Assembly: GCF_030287405.1 (NCBI RefSeq)
Contig: NZ_JASVVV010000003.1
Coordinates: 186,001 to 250,000 of the forward strand
DNA: 64,000 nucleotides
Reading direction: 5' to 3'
From: Halalkalicoccus sp. NIPERK01
GTDB lineage: Archaea > Halobacteriota > Halobacteria > Halobacteriales > Halalkalicoccaceae
Shown piece by piece: positions 47,374-55,601 of the stretch (the first letter of the stretch is position 1; every line of letters starts with the position of its first letter). The notes under the pieces are model-generated. The model searched no databases. It had not been told where the DNA came from and saw only the letters and a program-made list of their open reading frames with translations. A program made the translations under genes and the position numbers.

Positions 47374-48252
47374 TTAGAACTGGTTCGACTCGACGACGCC
47401 GATCCACTCTTCGGCCTGCTCCTCGGAGACCTCGGCGGCCTCGGCAACGGCTTCGGCGTTGGCCTCCGCGAGCGTCTCCATCGACTCGAAGCCGGCCTCG
47501 CGCAGTCGGTCGGCGTAGGTCTCGCCGAGTCCCTGGATCCGCTCGATCCGTTCCCCTGTCTCCTCGGTCTGCTGCTGGAGCCGTGTCTGCGTGCCCTCGA
47601 CCTGTTCTTCGGCCTGCTCTTGCAGTTGCTCTTGGGTCTCGAGCATCTCGGACTGGAGCGTTTCGAGCTGTTCGGTCAGTTGCTCCTGGAACTGCTGCAT
47701 CTCCTCTCGAAACTGTTCGGACTGTCCCTCGAGTTGCTCCTGGAACTGCTCCGACTGCTGGCGCATTCGCTCCTGTGACTCCTCGATCTGCTCTCGGAAC
47801 TCCTCGGAGACCGCTTCGGTCCGTTCCCGGGTTTCCTCTTGGGCGTCGAGCAGCGTCTCGGTCTGCTCCTCGATCACGTCGACCTGCCGTTCGAGGGCCT
47901 CATCGTACGCCTCAGTCCCCTCCTCGAACCCGGATTCGAGGCTCTCGAGGAGCTGATCGTGGCCCTCTTCGACGCTGTCGAACTGCTGGTCGACGGCGCG
48001 GTGAAGCTGACGGAACCCGCTTCGCCCGCCGGGAACCGTCGATTCGACGGCGTCGAGATAGCCGTGGGTCGTCTCGCGCATCAGCTCGAGGCTCTGGTGT
48101 TGGAGCTCTTCTTGGACCTCGAAGCCGCTGAGCGCCATCCGGTTCGCGTTTCGCTGGGCCTGGACCCCCTGCTCGAAGGCACGCTGGCCTTGCTCGATCG
48201 CCAGTCGCTGCATCTCGAACGCCACGTTCATCGGTGTATGCTGATCGGTCAT
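47374..48252 (-). CDS. Gln/Glu-rich coiled-coil protein with C-terminal helix-hairpin-helix
   Basis: A 292-residue protein. The N-terminal about 90 residues (NVAFEMQRLAIEQGQRAFEQGVQAQRNANRMALSGF) look phasin-like amphipathic helical. Residues about 95-235 are an uninterrupted coiled coil very rich in Gln and Glu (repeats of QFQEQLEGQSEQFREEM type). The last 50 residues form a helix-hairpin-helix: IQGLGETYADRLREAGFESMETLAEA. The combination is known in haloarchaea; a granule-surface or DNA-bridging role is possible but unproven. The ATG at 48252 is preferred to the 20-residue longer form, which would span the divergent promoter. Confidence 0.7.
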   Translation of the reverse strand: MTDQHTPMNVAFEMQRLAIEQGQRAFEQGVQAQRNANRMALSGFEVQEELQHQSLELMRETTHGYLDAVESTVPGGRSGFRQLHRAVDQQFDSVEEGHDQLLESLESGFEEGTEAYDEALERQVDVIEEQTETLLDAQEETRERTEAVSEEFREQIEESQERMRQQSEQFQEQLEGQSEQFREEMQQFQEQLTEQLETLQSEMLETQEQLQEQAEEQVEGTQTRLQQQTEETGERIERIQGLGETYADRLREAGFESMETLAEANAEAVAEAAEVSEEQAEEWIGVVESNQF

Positions 48253-48414
48253 CACCCGAACGTACACCGTTCGGCGGGTTAAGTGTTGCCCCGAAATACC
48301 ATTCGCTACCATTTGATACCATTAAATGGAAGGAGGCCACGATACGCGTCGAGTCCGGTCGCCGTCGGCTGCGATAGCGACGGCTTGATGACCGCCCGGG
48401 CCGATCGATCGACG

Positions 48415-48771
48415 ATGGTCGACGACGTAACCGTCCGTGGCGTCGACCTCGACTCCGAGACACGGTGTGCCCACTACGACTCGCCACGGGACGTGATCGC
48501 GATCCGGTTTCCCTGTTGTGGCGAGTGGTACGCCTGCTACGAGTGTCACGCCGCCCGCGCGGACCACGACGCCGAACGCTGGCCCGCAGAGGCCCGCGAC
48601 GAACGCGCCGTCCGCTGTGGGGTCTGCGGGGTCGAACTCACGATCCGCGAGTACCTCGATTCACGCCACGTTTGCCCCGCCTGTGGCGCGGCGTTCAACC
48701 CCGGCTGTGCGAACCACTATCACTACTACTTCGCCGGCGTGTCGGAAGCTTCTGGTTTCGATCGGTCCTAA
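48415..48771 (+). CDS. CHY-type zinc finger protein
   Basis: A 118-residue zinc protein: RCAHYDSPRDVIAIRFPCCGEWYACYECH carries the C-x-H-Y and CC/CxxC ligands of the CHY finger. RCGVCG and VCPACGAAFNPGCANHYHYYF complete three zinc sites. Stand-alone CHY proteins are related to mitochondrial Hot13, which keeps cysteines reduced and zinc-free. The start at 48415 (VDDVTVRGVDLD) is preferred; an upstream ATG (48388) adds nine residues. It is followed 7 bp later by the Nudix gene. Confidence 0.82.
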   Translation: MVDDVTVRGVDLDSETRCAHYDSPRDVIAIRFPCCGEWYACYECHAARADHDAERWPAEARDERAVRCGVCGVELTIREYLDSRHVCPACGAAFNPGCANHYHYYFAGVSEASGFDRS

Positions 48772-48778
48772 CCCCGGC

Positions 48779-49318
48779 ATGAGCGATCCCCTCGAATGGG
48801 AGACGCTGGACGAGTCGGTTGCCTACTCGTGCCCCGGCTTCGACGTGATCCACGAGGAGGTCCGCCTGCCCGACGGCACCGAGACGGAGTTCGACTACGC
48901 GCGCGAGCCACCGGCGGCGGTGATCCTCCCGTTCACCCCCGAGGGCGAGGTCGTCCTCATCGAGGAGTGGCGCCACGCCGTGAAACGGGTCAACCGCGGG
49001 CTTCCGGCGGGGAGCATGGAACCCGATGAGGACATGGAAACGGCCGCACGGCGCGAACTCGCCGAGGAGACCGGATACGAGGCCGACCGCGTGGAGAACC
49101 TCACCACGGCGGAGCCGGCGAACGGCCTGCTCGACGTGGTCCACCACTACTTCGTCGCCCACGACTGCGAGCCGACCGCCGAAAAGGACCTCGATTTCAA
49201 CGAGTCGATCCGGGTGACGACCGCCGACTGGGACGCGCTCCTCGAGGAGGTCCAAAGCGGCGAGATCCGCGACGGGCGGACCGCCCTCGGAGTGCTCCGC
49301 TACGCCCTCTCGACATGA
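48779..49318 (+). CDS. Nudix hydrolase (ADP-ribose pyrophosphatase-like)
   Basis: A 179-residue Nudix enzyme. The box GSMEPDEDMETAARRELAEETGYE fits G-x5-E-x7-R-E-U-x-E-E-x-G-U, with the metal-binding glutamates in RELAEE. The preceding VVLIEEWRHAVKRVNRGLPAG is the ADP-ribose/GDP-mannose pyrophosphatase pattern (NudF/NudK-like). The substrate is not determined by sequence. It overlaps the following methyltransferase by 4 bp (ATGA), and the CHY gene lies 7 bp upstream, so the three form one operon. Confidence 0.88.
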   Translation: MSDPLEWETLDESVAYSCPGFDVIHEEVRLPDGTETEFDYAREPPAAVILPFTPEGEVVLIEEWRHAVKRVNRGLPAGSMEPDEDMETAARRELAEETGYEADRVENLTTAEPANGLLDVVHHYFVAHDCEPTAEKDLDFNESIRVTTADWDALLEEVQSGEIRDGRTALGVLRYALST

Positions 49319-49869
49319 CCGACGAGGAGCGCGCCCGCTGGAACGAGCGCTATCGCGAGCGCGACCCGCCGAGCGATCCCTCGGACCTCCTTCGGGAGTG
49401 GATCGATGACCTCCCCGCAGGTCGGGCGCTCGACGTCGCGACCGGCGGCGGCCGGAACGCGCTTTTCCTCGCCGATCATACCTACTCGGTCGACGCGATC
49501 GACGTCTCCGAGGAGGGACTCGAGATCGCCCGCGAGCGCGCGGCCGACCGGGGCGTCTCCGAGCGCATCGAGTTCGTCCGGGACGACGTCGAGGAGTACG
49601 AGCTTCCTTCCGGGACGTACGACATGATCGTGGTGAGTCGCTACTACAGCCTGAACGCGCTGCCCGCCCTCAAGCGCGCGCTCGCACCCGGGGGCGTCCT
49701 GCTGTACGAACATCGCCTCCACCCGCCCGGCGACGACTCCCACCGATTTCGGTTTCACCCCAACGACCTTCTGCGGGCATGCCTCGACCTGCGGGTCGTC
49801 AGCTACGAGGAGCCGATGGAGATCACGGAGGACGACGCCGACGTGCGGCTGGTCGCCCGGAAGGAGTGA
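49315..49869 (+). CDS. Class I SAM-dependent methyltransferase
   Basis: A 184-residue TehB/UbiE-like methyltransferase: motif I ALDVATGGGRNALFLA, acidic end of strand 2 in VDAIDVSEEGLEIA, motif II EFVRDDVEEY, and YDMIVVSRYYSLNALPALKRALAPGGVLLYEH after it. The small size and lack of a substrate domain suggest a small-molecule or oxyanion substrate. It is coupled to the Nudix gene by a 4-bp overlap. tgtA starts 39 bp downstream. Confidence 0.85.
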   Translation: MTDEERARWNERYRERDPPSDPSDLLREWIDDLPAGRALDVATGGGRNALFLADHTYSVDAIDVSEEGLEIARERAADRGVSERIEFVRDDVEEYELPSGTYDMIVVSRYYSLNALPALKRALAPGGVLLYEHRLHPPGDDSHRFRFHPNDLLRACLDLRVVSYEEPMEITEDDADVRLVARKE

Positions 49870-49908
49870 CTCGCAACCCTTACCCGGAACTCCGTCCAAC
49901 CCCGGCCA

Positions 49909-51396
49909 ATGAGCGAGATCTTCGAGGCCCGCGACTGGGACGCCGCCGGGCGGATCGGCCGGCTCTCGGTCCCGCGTGCGGGCGTCACCGTCGAGACCCC
50001 CACCATCATGCCGGTGGTCAACCCCCACATCCAGACGATCCCTCCCCGGGAACTCGCAGAACGCTTCGGCGCGGAGATCCTCATCACGAACTCCTACATC
50101 CTGCACGGCAGCGACGACCTGCGCGAGGAGGCCCTCTCGCGTGGTCTGCACGACCTGCTGGATTTCCCCGGCGCGATCATGACCGACTCGGGCTCGTTTC
50201 AACTCTCCGAATACGGCGAGATCGACGTCACGAGCGCGGAGATCCTGGACTTTCAGCGCGCGATCGGCTCCGACATCGCCACGCCGGTCGACATCCCGAC
50301 GCCGCCCGAGGCCGTCCGAGAGAGCGCCGAAATCGAACTCGAAACCACGCAGGAGCGACTCGAACGGGCGAGCGAGTTCGACGCGGGCGACATGCTCCTC
50401 TCGGCCCCCGTCCAGGGATCGACCTACCCCGACCTGCGCGAGTCGGCGGGCGAACACGCCGCGGGGACGGGGCTGGACGTCTTTCCGGTGGGGGCGGTCG
50501 TCCCGCTGATGAACGACTACCGGTACGGCGAGATGATCGACGTCGTGATGGCCGCCAAACGGGGGCTCGGGCCGGCCGCGCCGGTCCACCTCTTCGGCGC
50601 GGGCCACCCCATGATGTTCGCGCTCGCGGTCGCCGCGGGCTGTGACCTGTTCGATTCGGCGGCCTACGCCATCTACGCGCGCGACGGGCGCTACCTCACG
50701 GTTCGGGGGACCGACCACCTCGCGGACCTCGATTACTTCCCGTGTTCGTGTCCGGTCTGCGCCGAGTTCTCGCCCGCGGAGGTTGAGGCACACGACGAGA
50801 CGGAGCGGCTGCTCTCGGAGCACAACCTCCACGTCTCCTTCGGCGAGATACGGCGGATCAAGCAGGCCATCCGGTCGGGCACCTTGCTCGAACTCGTCGA
50901 AACACGGGCGAGAGGCCATCCGACCATGCTCGACGGCTACCGGGCACTGCTTTCCCATGTCGACGAACTCGAACGCACCGACCCCGCCTCGAAGACCACC
51001 TTCTTCTACCTCTCGGGCGAGAGCGCCCGCCGACCCGAGGTGTTCCGTCACCACCGCCGACTCGAACGGCTCTCGGTCCCCGACTCGCTCCTGCTCGCCG
51101 ACGGCTCCGCCGAAGGGATCGACGCGGAGGAGGTCTGGGCGGTCCGCCCGCCGTTCGGGCCCGTCCCGGACGAACTCGCCGAGACCTATCCTGCAAACGC
51201 CGAGATCCCCGACCGACTCGACGCCGAGGCCTACGCCGCCGCCGCCCGCGGGGTCGCCAAGCTAGCCGAGGCGAACCCCGACTGCGAGGTCACGCTCGTC
51301 GCGGAGTGGCCCGATCGGGCGCTCGCGGCCCTGCCCGAGACGGTACGGGTCGAACCGACGGATAGTTCCCGTGAGGGGTCCGACGAGGGGCCATGA
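49909..51396 (+). CDS. tgtA: Archaeal tRNA-guanine(15) transglycosylase
   Basis: Exchanges guanine 15 in the D-loop of archaeal tRNA for preQ0, the first tRNA step of archaeosine synthesis. The 495-residue protein has the TIM-barrel TGT domain with nucleophile region [16 protein letters not shown] (Asp93), the second Asp in [12 protein letters not shown], and [33 protein letters not shown]. The zinc site is [10 protein letters not shown] with a later His. The extra C-terminal domains (about 350-495) are the archaeal C1/C2 type; the PUA is in arcS next door. It overlaps arcS by 4 bp. Confidence 0.95.
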   Translation: MSEIFEARDWDAAGRIGRLSVPRAGVTVETPTIMPVVNPHIQTIPPRELAERFGAEILITNSYILHGSDDLREEALSRGLHDLLDFPGAIMTDSGSFQLSEYGEIDVTSAEILDFQRAIGSDIATPVDIPTPPEAVRESAEIELETTQERLERASEFDAGDMLLSAPVQGSTYPDLRESAGEHAAGTGLDVFPVGAVVPLMNDYRYGEMIDVVMAAKRGLGPAAPVHLFGAGHPMMFALAVAAGCDLFDSAAYAIYARDGRYLTVRGTDHLADLDYFPCSCPVCAEFSPAEVEAHDETERLLSEHNLHVSFGEIRRIKQAIRSGTLLELVETRARGHPTMLDGYRALLSHVDELERTDPASKTTFFYLSGESARRPEVFRHHRRLERLSVPDSLLLADGSAEGIDAEEVWAVRPPFGPVPDELAETYPANAEIPDRLDAEAYAAAARGVAKLAEANPDCEVTLVAEWPDRALAALPETVRVEPTDSSREGSDEGP

Positions 51397-53147
51397 CCGA
51401 GCACTTCGAGGTCCACGGGCGCGACGGGGCCGCACGCCTCGGCGAGGTCCGCCTCAGTGAGTCCGTACGGACCCCGGCGCTCGCCGACGACTTCGTCGAG
51501 GACGCCGGCAGCCTCTGGTCGGAGGACCGTGAGTTGCCCGACGGCCACGAGAACCGCGTGACGATCCTCCCGCATCGGGCGTTTCCGAGTGGCACCGCAG
51601 AGGAGGTCGAGGAGGCGTTCGCCGTCTCGCATCCGGACGTCGAGTACCCGAGCGCCGCGGTCGTTTCCCCTTCTACCGCCGGCGATGTCGGTACCGACGC
51701 CTACGTCCTCTCGACCGCGCAGGGGGTCGTCGGCCACGCGAGCGCGCTTCGGGAGGCGATCATCGAAACCAGGGAGGCGATCCCCGCCGACACCGCACTC
51801 TATCTCTCGGGCGTCGCCACGCCGCGGAACGCCGCCCTGCTCGCCTACGTCGGCGTCGACCTCCTCGATACCCACAGAGCGGTCGTGAAGGGCACCCAGG
51901 GCAAGTATCTCACGAGCGAGGGCGAGCACTTCCTCTCGGATCTGGAGGAACTGCCGTGTGCCTGTCCGGCGTGCCAGCGCTCGATCGAGGAGTTCACCCG
52001 CGAGGACTGCGCCGAACACAACGAGAACGCGCTCAGGGCCGAACTCGCGACCGTGCGCGAGCGGATCCGCGCGGGACGGCTTCGGGATTACGTCGAGGGG
52101 CAGGCCCGCCACGCGCCGTGGCTGACCTCTCTCTTCCGGGAGTTCGATTCGGAGTGGGGCTACCTCGAGGAGCGAACCCCGATCCACCGCACCAGTGAAA
52201 TCAGCGCGACGACCGACGACACCCTTCGCCGGGTGGAGATCCAGCGCTTCGCCGACCGGGTCACGTCGCGCTATCGCAATCGGTTTTCGAACCCGCTCGT
52301 GTTGGTACCCTGTTCGGCCACGAAACCCTACAGCGAGTCCCAGAGCCACGGCCAGTTCCACGACGCGATCCAGTACCGGGCCCACCTCGTCTCGATGACC
52401 TCGCCGATCGGGGTCGTCCCCCAGGAACTCGAGACGACCTACCCCGCCCAGCACTACGACACCGCCGTTACGGGAAGGTGGACTGAAACCGAGATCGCCT
52501 TCGTTTCCCGCGTGCTCCGGCGCTACCTCGAACGCAACGACTACCCGAGGATCATCGCTCACCTGCCCGAGGACTACCGCGAGATCGTAGAGCGCGTCGA
52601 ACCCCACGTCGACGCCGAGATCGAGTACACCGTCGAGGACCACCCGACCACGACCGACTCGATCGCGAACCTCATGCGGACGCTCGACGGCGAACTCAAG
52701 TACGGAAAGCGCGAGCGCCAGCACAACACGGTGAAAGCGATCGCGGACTACCAGTTCGGCGAGGGCGCGGGCGAGGAACTCTTCGACGACCTCTCGATCC
52801 AGAGCCGGTACCCGAAGTTCCGCGCGCACACCGCGGATGGCGAGCAACTGGCCGCGATGGTCCCCCAGTACGGGACGCTGGCGCTGACGCTCGCGGGCGC
52901 TCGGCAATGGATCGAGAGCGACGCTCACACCAAACGCGTCGAGATCGACGGGTTCGTTCCCCACGGGAACGTCCTCGCGCCGGGGATTCTGGATGCCGAC
53001 GAGACCATCCGCACGGGCGACGAGGTGGTCGTCGAGGGTCCCAAAGCCTTCGCGGTCGGGCGCGCGGAGATGTTCGGCCGCGAGATGACAGAGAGCTCTC
53101 GGGGAGTTGCGGTCGATGTCCGTCACGTCGAGGAGCGGTACCGATAG
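51393..53147 (+). CDS. arcS: Archaeosine synthase alpha subunit ArcS
   Basis: Converts preQ0-15 tRNA towards archaeosine by adding lysine to the nitrile; a radical-SAM partner (RaSEA) then releases the product. The 584-residue protein is a TGT paralogue lacking the TGT nucleophile motif. It has the zinc motif [11 protein letters not shown] and the ArcS-specific [20 protein letters not shown] (PC-x3-KPYS). A C-terminal PUA domain follows (about 505-584: [34 protein letters not shown]). It is encoded directly with tgtA. The RaSEA gene is not in the window. Confidence 0.94.
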   Translation: MTEHFEVHGRDGAARLGEVRLSESVRTPALADDFVEDAGSLWSEDRELPDGHENRVTILPHRAFPSGTAEEVEEAFAVSHPDVEYPSAAVVSPSTAGDVGTDAYVLSTAQGVVGHASALREAIIETREAIPADTALYLSGVATPRNAALLAYVGVDLLDTHRAVVKGTQGKYLTSEGEHFLSDLEELPCACPACQRSIEEFTREDCAEHNENALRAELATVRERIRAGRLRDYVEGQARHAPWLTSLFREFDSEWGYLEERTPIHRTSEISATTDDTLRRVEIQRFADRVTSRYRNRFSNPLVLVPCSATKPYSESQSHGQFHDAIQYRAHLVSMTSPIGVVPQELETTYPAQHYDTAVTGRWTETEIAFVSRVLRRYLERNDYPRIIAHLPEDYREIVERVEPHVDAEIEYTVEDHPTTTDSIANLMRTLDGELKYGKRERQHNTVKAIADYQFGEGAGEELFDDLSIQSRYPKFRAHTADGEQLAAMVPQYGTLALTLAGARQWIESDAHTKRVEIDGFVPHGNVLAPGILDADETIRTGDEVVVEGPKAFAVGRAEMFGREMTESSRGVAVDVRHVEERYR

Positions 53148-53260
53148 CGTTTCTCCGTACTCTGTCCAGCGGTGGGAGTGCCTGTTATTTCCCGTTCTCG
53201 GGGTCAGTCGAACGAAAACGGCCAAAAAAAGCATAGCGAACGACGGCAAACGGTACGACT

Positions 53261-53731
53261 ATGCGCCGCCGTCAGATCTGCAAGGTATCCCTTGCAGGAG
53301 TAGCTATCCCGCTGGGCGGGTGCTTGGGACGTCTCGACCCCCGACCGTCGAACGAAATCGAGACGCCGAAACCGGTGGCCGAGGCCGACTTCGAGTTCTC
53401 GGATGGACGGTACGAAGACCACCGGAACAATCCTACGGTTCGGATTGACGCAGAGAACGGCCGTGCGGTCGTCACCGGCACGCTACTGGTCGGGTCCGGA
53501 TCGTGCAACGAAGCGACGCTCGATGGGATCACCTACGACGGCGAGTCCGATACGGTGACCGTTGTCGTGACGTGGGCGAGCGACGAGGGTGGGGTGTGTA
53601 CCGATGACATCAGCGCAGACGAGTACGAGGTCCGTCTCGAATTCGAGTCGCTCCCGTCGGCGATAACCGCGATCGAACGCGATTACCGGGACGAGGAATA
53701 CACGACGACCGAGGAGATCGACACGAACTAA
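53261..53731 (+). CDS. Small haloarchaeal lipoprotein
   Basis: A 156-residue protein with a lipoprotein signal (MRRRQICKVSLAGVAIPLGGC, lipobox LGGC, Cys21). The mature part is beta-rich, with a possible disulfide between GSGSCNEATL and EGGVCTDDIS: RAVVTGTLLVGSGSC ... VTVVVTWASDEGGVC. It is surface-anchored, with function unknown. Base composition is noticeably less GC-rich than its neighbours, and it follows an A-rich run (about 53223-53229), so recent transfer is possible. A small hairpin AGCG/CGCT followed by TTTT (about 53732-53749) could terminate it. Confidence 0.65.
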   Translation: MRRRQICKVSLAGVAIPLGGCLGRLDPRPSNEIETPKPVAEADFEFSDGRYEDHRNNPTVRIDAENGRAVVTGTLLVGSGSCNEATLDGITYDGESDTVTVVVTWASDEGGVCTDDISADEYEVRLEFESLPSAITAIERDYRDEEYTTTEEIDTN

Positions 53732-53808
53732 GCGATCACCGCTTTTGACGGCGTCGTCGCTCTCCGTTCGTCGGACAGATCTTTATCCTATGCGTTCCAT
53801 GCGCCTCC

Positions 53809-54192
53809 ATGGACGAGATCACACTTGCGGTACCCCGAGAGCTCGGCGAGACGCTGCCCGAGGACAGCGACGAGACGATCGTGGCGATGCAGCGAGAGAT
53901 CGACCAGTACGAGGGCTACATCAACGCGGCCATCGACGAGGGCGAAAGCGAGGCCGCGAGCGCCGCCGCCGACGTGCTCGATCGGATCGAGGAGCGCTGG
54001 GAGCAATACGACGGGCTCATCGCCGAACTCCGGGCGTGGGGCCAGTCGTCGATCTACGCGGAGGTGTGGTGTGACTTCCAGTACGCGCTGATCCAGCAGC
54101 TCTACGACCACGAGGAGCTGGCGGAGGCGCTCGACCAGGAGCGCCACGCCCGCCTCGTGGACGACGGGATCCGGTTGAGCGACGCCGTATGA
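53809..54192 (+). CDS. Conserved hypothetical helical protein
   Basis: A 127-residue acidic, mostly helical protein: EITLAVPRELGETLPEDSDETIVAMQREIDQYEGYINAAI, then SEAASAAADVLDRIEERWEQYDGLIAEL and WCDFQYALIQQLYDHEELAEAL. There is no signal peptide, zinc site or catalytic motif. TATA-like TCTTTATCCTA (53780-53790) is 24 bp upstream, so it is leaderless. It overlaps the next membrane-protein gene by 4 bp, suggesting that the two products act together. Confidence 0.6.
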   Translation: MDEITLAVPRELGETLPEDSDETIVAMQREIDQYEGYINAAIDEGESEAASAAADVLDRIEERWEQYDGLIAELRAWGQSSIYAEVWCDFQYALIQQLYDHEELAEALDQERHARLVDDGIRLSDAV

Positions 54193-54626
54193 GCGACGAG
54201 GACCCGGCCTATGCCCGCAAACGGCGCTCGCGGGGCGGGGCGGACCGGGCGATAGACGGCGGTGCGGTCGCCGCCGGCCTCTGTTTCGGCGTGCTCGCCA
54301 TCTTCGTCTCGATCGTCGGGCCGCTCTCGGGGGCGGTTCGGCTCACGATCACGACGGTCGGGCTGTTCTGTGGCGGCCTCACGGCGGGCTACTTCACCCG
54401 ACCGACGGCGAGCGGCGCGCTCCAGGGCGCCGCGGTGGTGTGCTGTACCGCGGGGCTGATGGTCGCCGTCGCGGTGTCGCTGGCGTTCGGGACCGGCTCG
54501 GTCTCGCGGGTGGCGCTCGTGCTCGCCTACGAGACGCTCTCGCCCCCGTCGTTCGCCGCGGTCGGCACGCTCGCGGTGTGTCTCGGCGCGCTCAGCGGCG
54601 CGCTCGGCGTTCGCCTCCGTCGCTGA
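54189..54626 (+). CDS. Four-helix membrane protein (DUF5518-like)
   Basis: A 145-residue protein. An Arg-rich cytosolic start (AYARKRRSRGGADRAIDGGAV) leads into four hydrophobic helices at about 28-46, 52-70, 76-101 and 115-141, with Gly-rich turns (GGLTAGYFTRPTASGALQGAAVV). The Gly-Tyr/Ala-rich second turn is like the DUF5518 membrane proteins of haloarchaea. No transporter signature. It is coupled to the preceding helical protein. Confidence 0.6.
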   Translation: MSDEDPAYARKRRSRGGADRAIDGGAVAAGLCFGVLAIFVSIVGPLSGAVRLTITTVGLFCGGLTAGYFTRPTASGALQGAAVVCCTAGLMVAVAVSLAFGTGSVSRVALVLAYETLSPPSFAAVGTLAVCLGALSGALGVRLRR

Positions 54627-54648
54627 TCCCGCACGGCGCGACGACCGG

Positions 54649-54657
54649 CATTTATAC
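54649..54657 (+). promoter_or_regulatory. TATA box of the moaD-like operon
   Basis: CATTTATAC is centred about 27 bp upstream of the ATG at 54680, so the operon is probably leaderless. It selects 54680 over longer frames running back into the membrane-protein gene. Confidence 0.65.
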
Positions 54658-54679
54658 TGCCGGCGTTCCTGCTTCGGGT

Positions 54680-54964
54680 ATGAACCTCGAACTGCGCTCG
54701 TTCGCGACGTTTCGGGAGGCCATCGGCCGGAAGACGATCGAACGCGAGTACGAGGACGGGGCCACGGTCGGGGACGTGCTCGCGGCCCTCGAATCCGAGT
54801 TCGACGGGTTGGAGGGCCGGCTTCTCGACGACGAGGGGGCGATCCAACCGCAGCTCTCGATCCTCAAGAACGGCCGGGACGTGACCCACGCACAGGGTCC
54901 GGAGACGCCGCTCGAGTCGGGCGATACGGTGAGCCTCTTCCCGCCGGTCGCCGGAGGACGATGA
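54680..54964 (+). CDS. MoaD/ubiquitin-like small modifier (SAMP-like), C-terminus GG-Arg
   Basis: A 94-residue beta-grasp protein: MNLELRSFATFREAIGRKTIEREYEDGATVGDVLAALESEF, then ILKNGRDVTHAQGPETPLESGDTVSLFPPVAGGR. Family members are adenylated by a UbaA/MoeB-type E1 at a terminal Gly-Gly. They then act as sulfur carriers for molybdopterin or thiolated tRNA, or as protein modifiers (SAMPs). Here one Arg follows the Gly-Gly, so it would need trimming before activation. It overlaps the next gene by 4 bp. Confidence 0.85.
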   Translation: MNLELRSFATFREAIGRKTIEREYEDGATVGDVLAALESEFDGLEGRLLDDEGAIQPQLSILKNGRDVTHAQGPETPLESGDTVSLFPPVAGGR

Positions 54965-55215
54965 GAACCGAGCGCTCGTTTCGGGGGATCAGCCAGCGCC
55001 TCGCCCGCCACTACCTCTCGAACCTCGGCGGCGAGGTCGAGGCCGACGACCGGGTCGTCGGCGAGGACTGGACGGCCGACCTCTCCTCCGAGAAGGTCTC
55101 GATCGGCCCCAGCATGTCGCTGACGGAGGTGACGGTCGTCTTCGAGGGCGAGGAGGACACGTTGACGCCGCTGATCGACGACTTCGCCCAGAAGGCGATG
55201 CGCGCGGGCGGATGA
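54961..55215 (+). CDS. MoaD-associated small protein (MoaD-related C-terminal domain type), ends in GG
   Basis: An 84-residue protein: RGISQRLARHYLSNLGGEVEADDRVVGEDWTADL, then GPSMSLTEVTVVFEGEEDTLTPLIDDFAQKAMRAGG. It resembles the domain described as MoaD-related C-terminal (DUF1952-type), which in some bacteria is fused behind MoaD. Here it is a separate gene coupled to the MoaD-like gene by ATGA. Its own C-terminus is Gly-Gly. Whether that is functional or chance is open. The next gene also overlaps by 4 bp. Confidence 0.65.
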   Translation: MRTERSFRGISQRLARHYLSNLGGEVEADDRVVGEDWTADLSSEKVSIGPSMSLTEVTVVFEGEEDTLTPLIDDFAQKAMRAGG

Positions 55216-55565
55216 GCCATCCGATCGACGGGCAGGTGGTGTTGCTCGCCGCCGCGAAGGCGAGCGTCGCGGGGAGCCGACTCCCCGACCTCCTCGAACG
55301 GGTCCAGACCGAACTGGCTCCCGAACTCGACGAGTACCGACGGCGCTACGAACTCGCCGCCGAGGACGACGACGCCTGCTGTTTTTTCGTCTCCGCCGAC
55401 CACTGGGAGGGGGTCGGGGACGCGATCGGACTCGATCGCCGCGAGTACGAGGCGGTCCGCCGGACCCACGAGGAGCAACTGAAACGCCTCGGCAAGCGCG
55501 AGGATCGCCGCGAGGAGTTCGAGACCGCGCTCGACCTGCGGTCGGCCGTCGTGATCGGGAAGTGA
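55212..55565 (+). CDS. Conserved haloarchaeal protein downstream of the MoaD pair
   Basis: A 117-residue soluble protein: HPIDGQVVLLAAAKASVAGSRLPDLLERVQTELAPELDEYRRRYEL, then DDDACCFFVSADHWEGVGDAIGLDRREYEAVRRTHEEQLKRLG. A vicinal Cys pair (DACCFF) in a strand is the only notable feature. The rest is helical and highly charged. It is translationally coupled to the two preceding genes, so it probably works with them. No family recognised. Confidence 0.6.
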   Translation: MSHPIDGQVVLLAAAKASVAGSRLPDLLERVQTELAPELDEYRRRYELAAEDDDACCFFVSADHWEGVGDAIGLDRREYEAVRRTHEEQLKRLGKREDRREEFETALDLRSAVVIGK

Positions 55566-55601
55566 AAGCCGTTTAGCCCCCGGCGGTCCTACCCGCGGAC
55601 A

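Noticed and set aside
47583-48131. Plus-strand ORFs opposite the coiled-coil gene
   Set aside because: Cys/Ser-rich or Arg-rich translations are mirror images of the Gln/Glu-rich coiled coil on the minus strand.
51231-53249. 672-residue minus-strand ORF opposite arcS
   Set aside because: Antisense to the tgtA-arcS operon; no family features.
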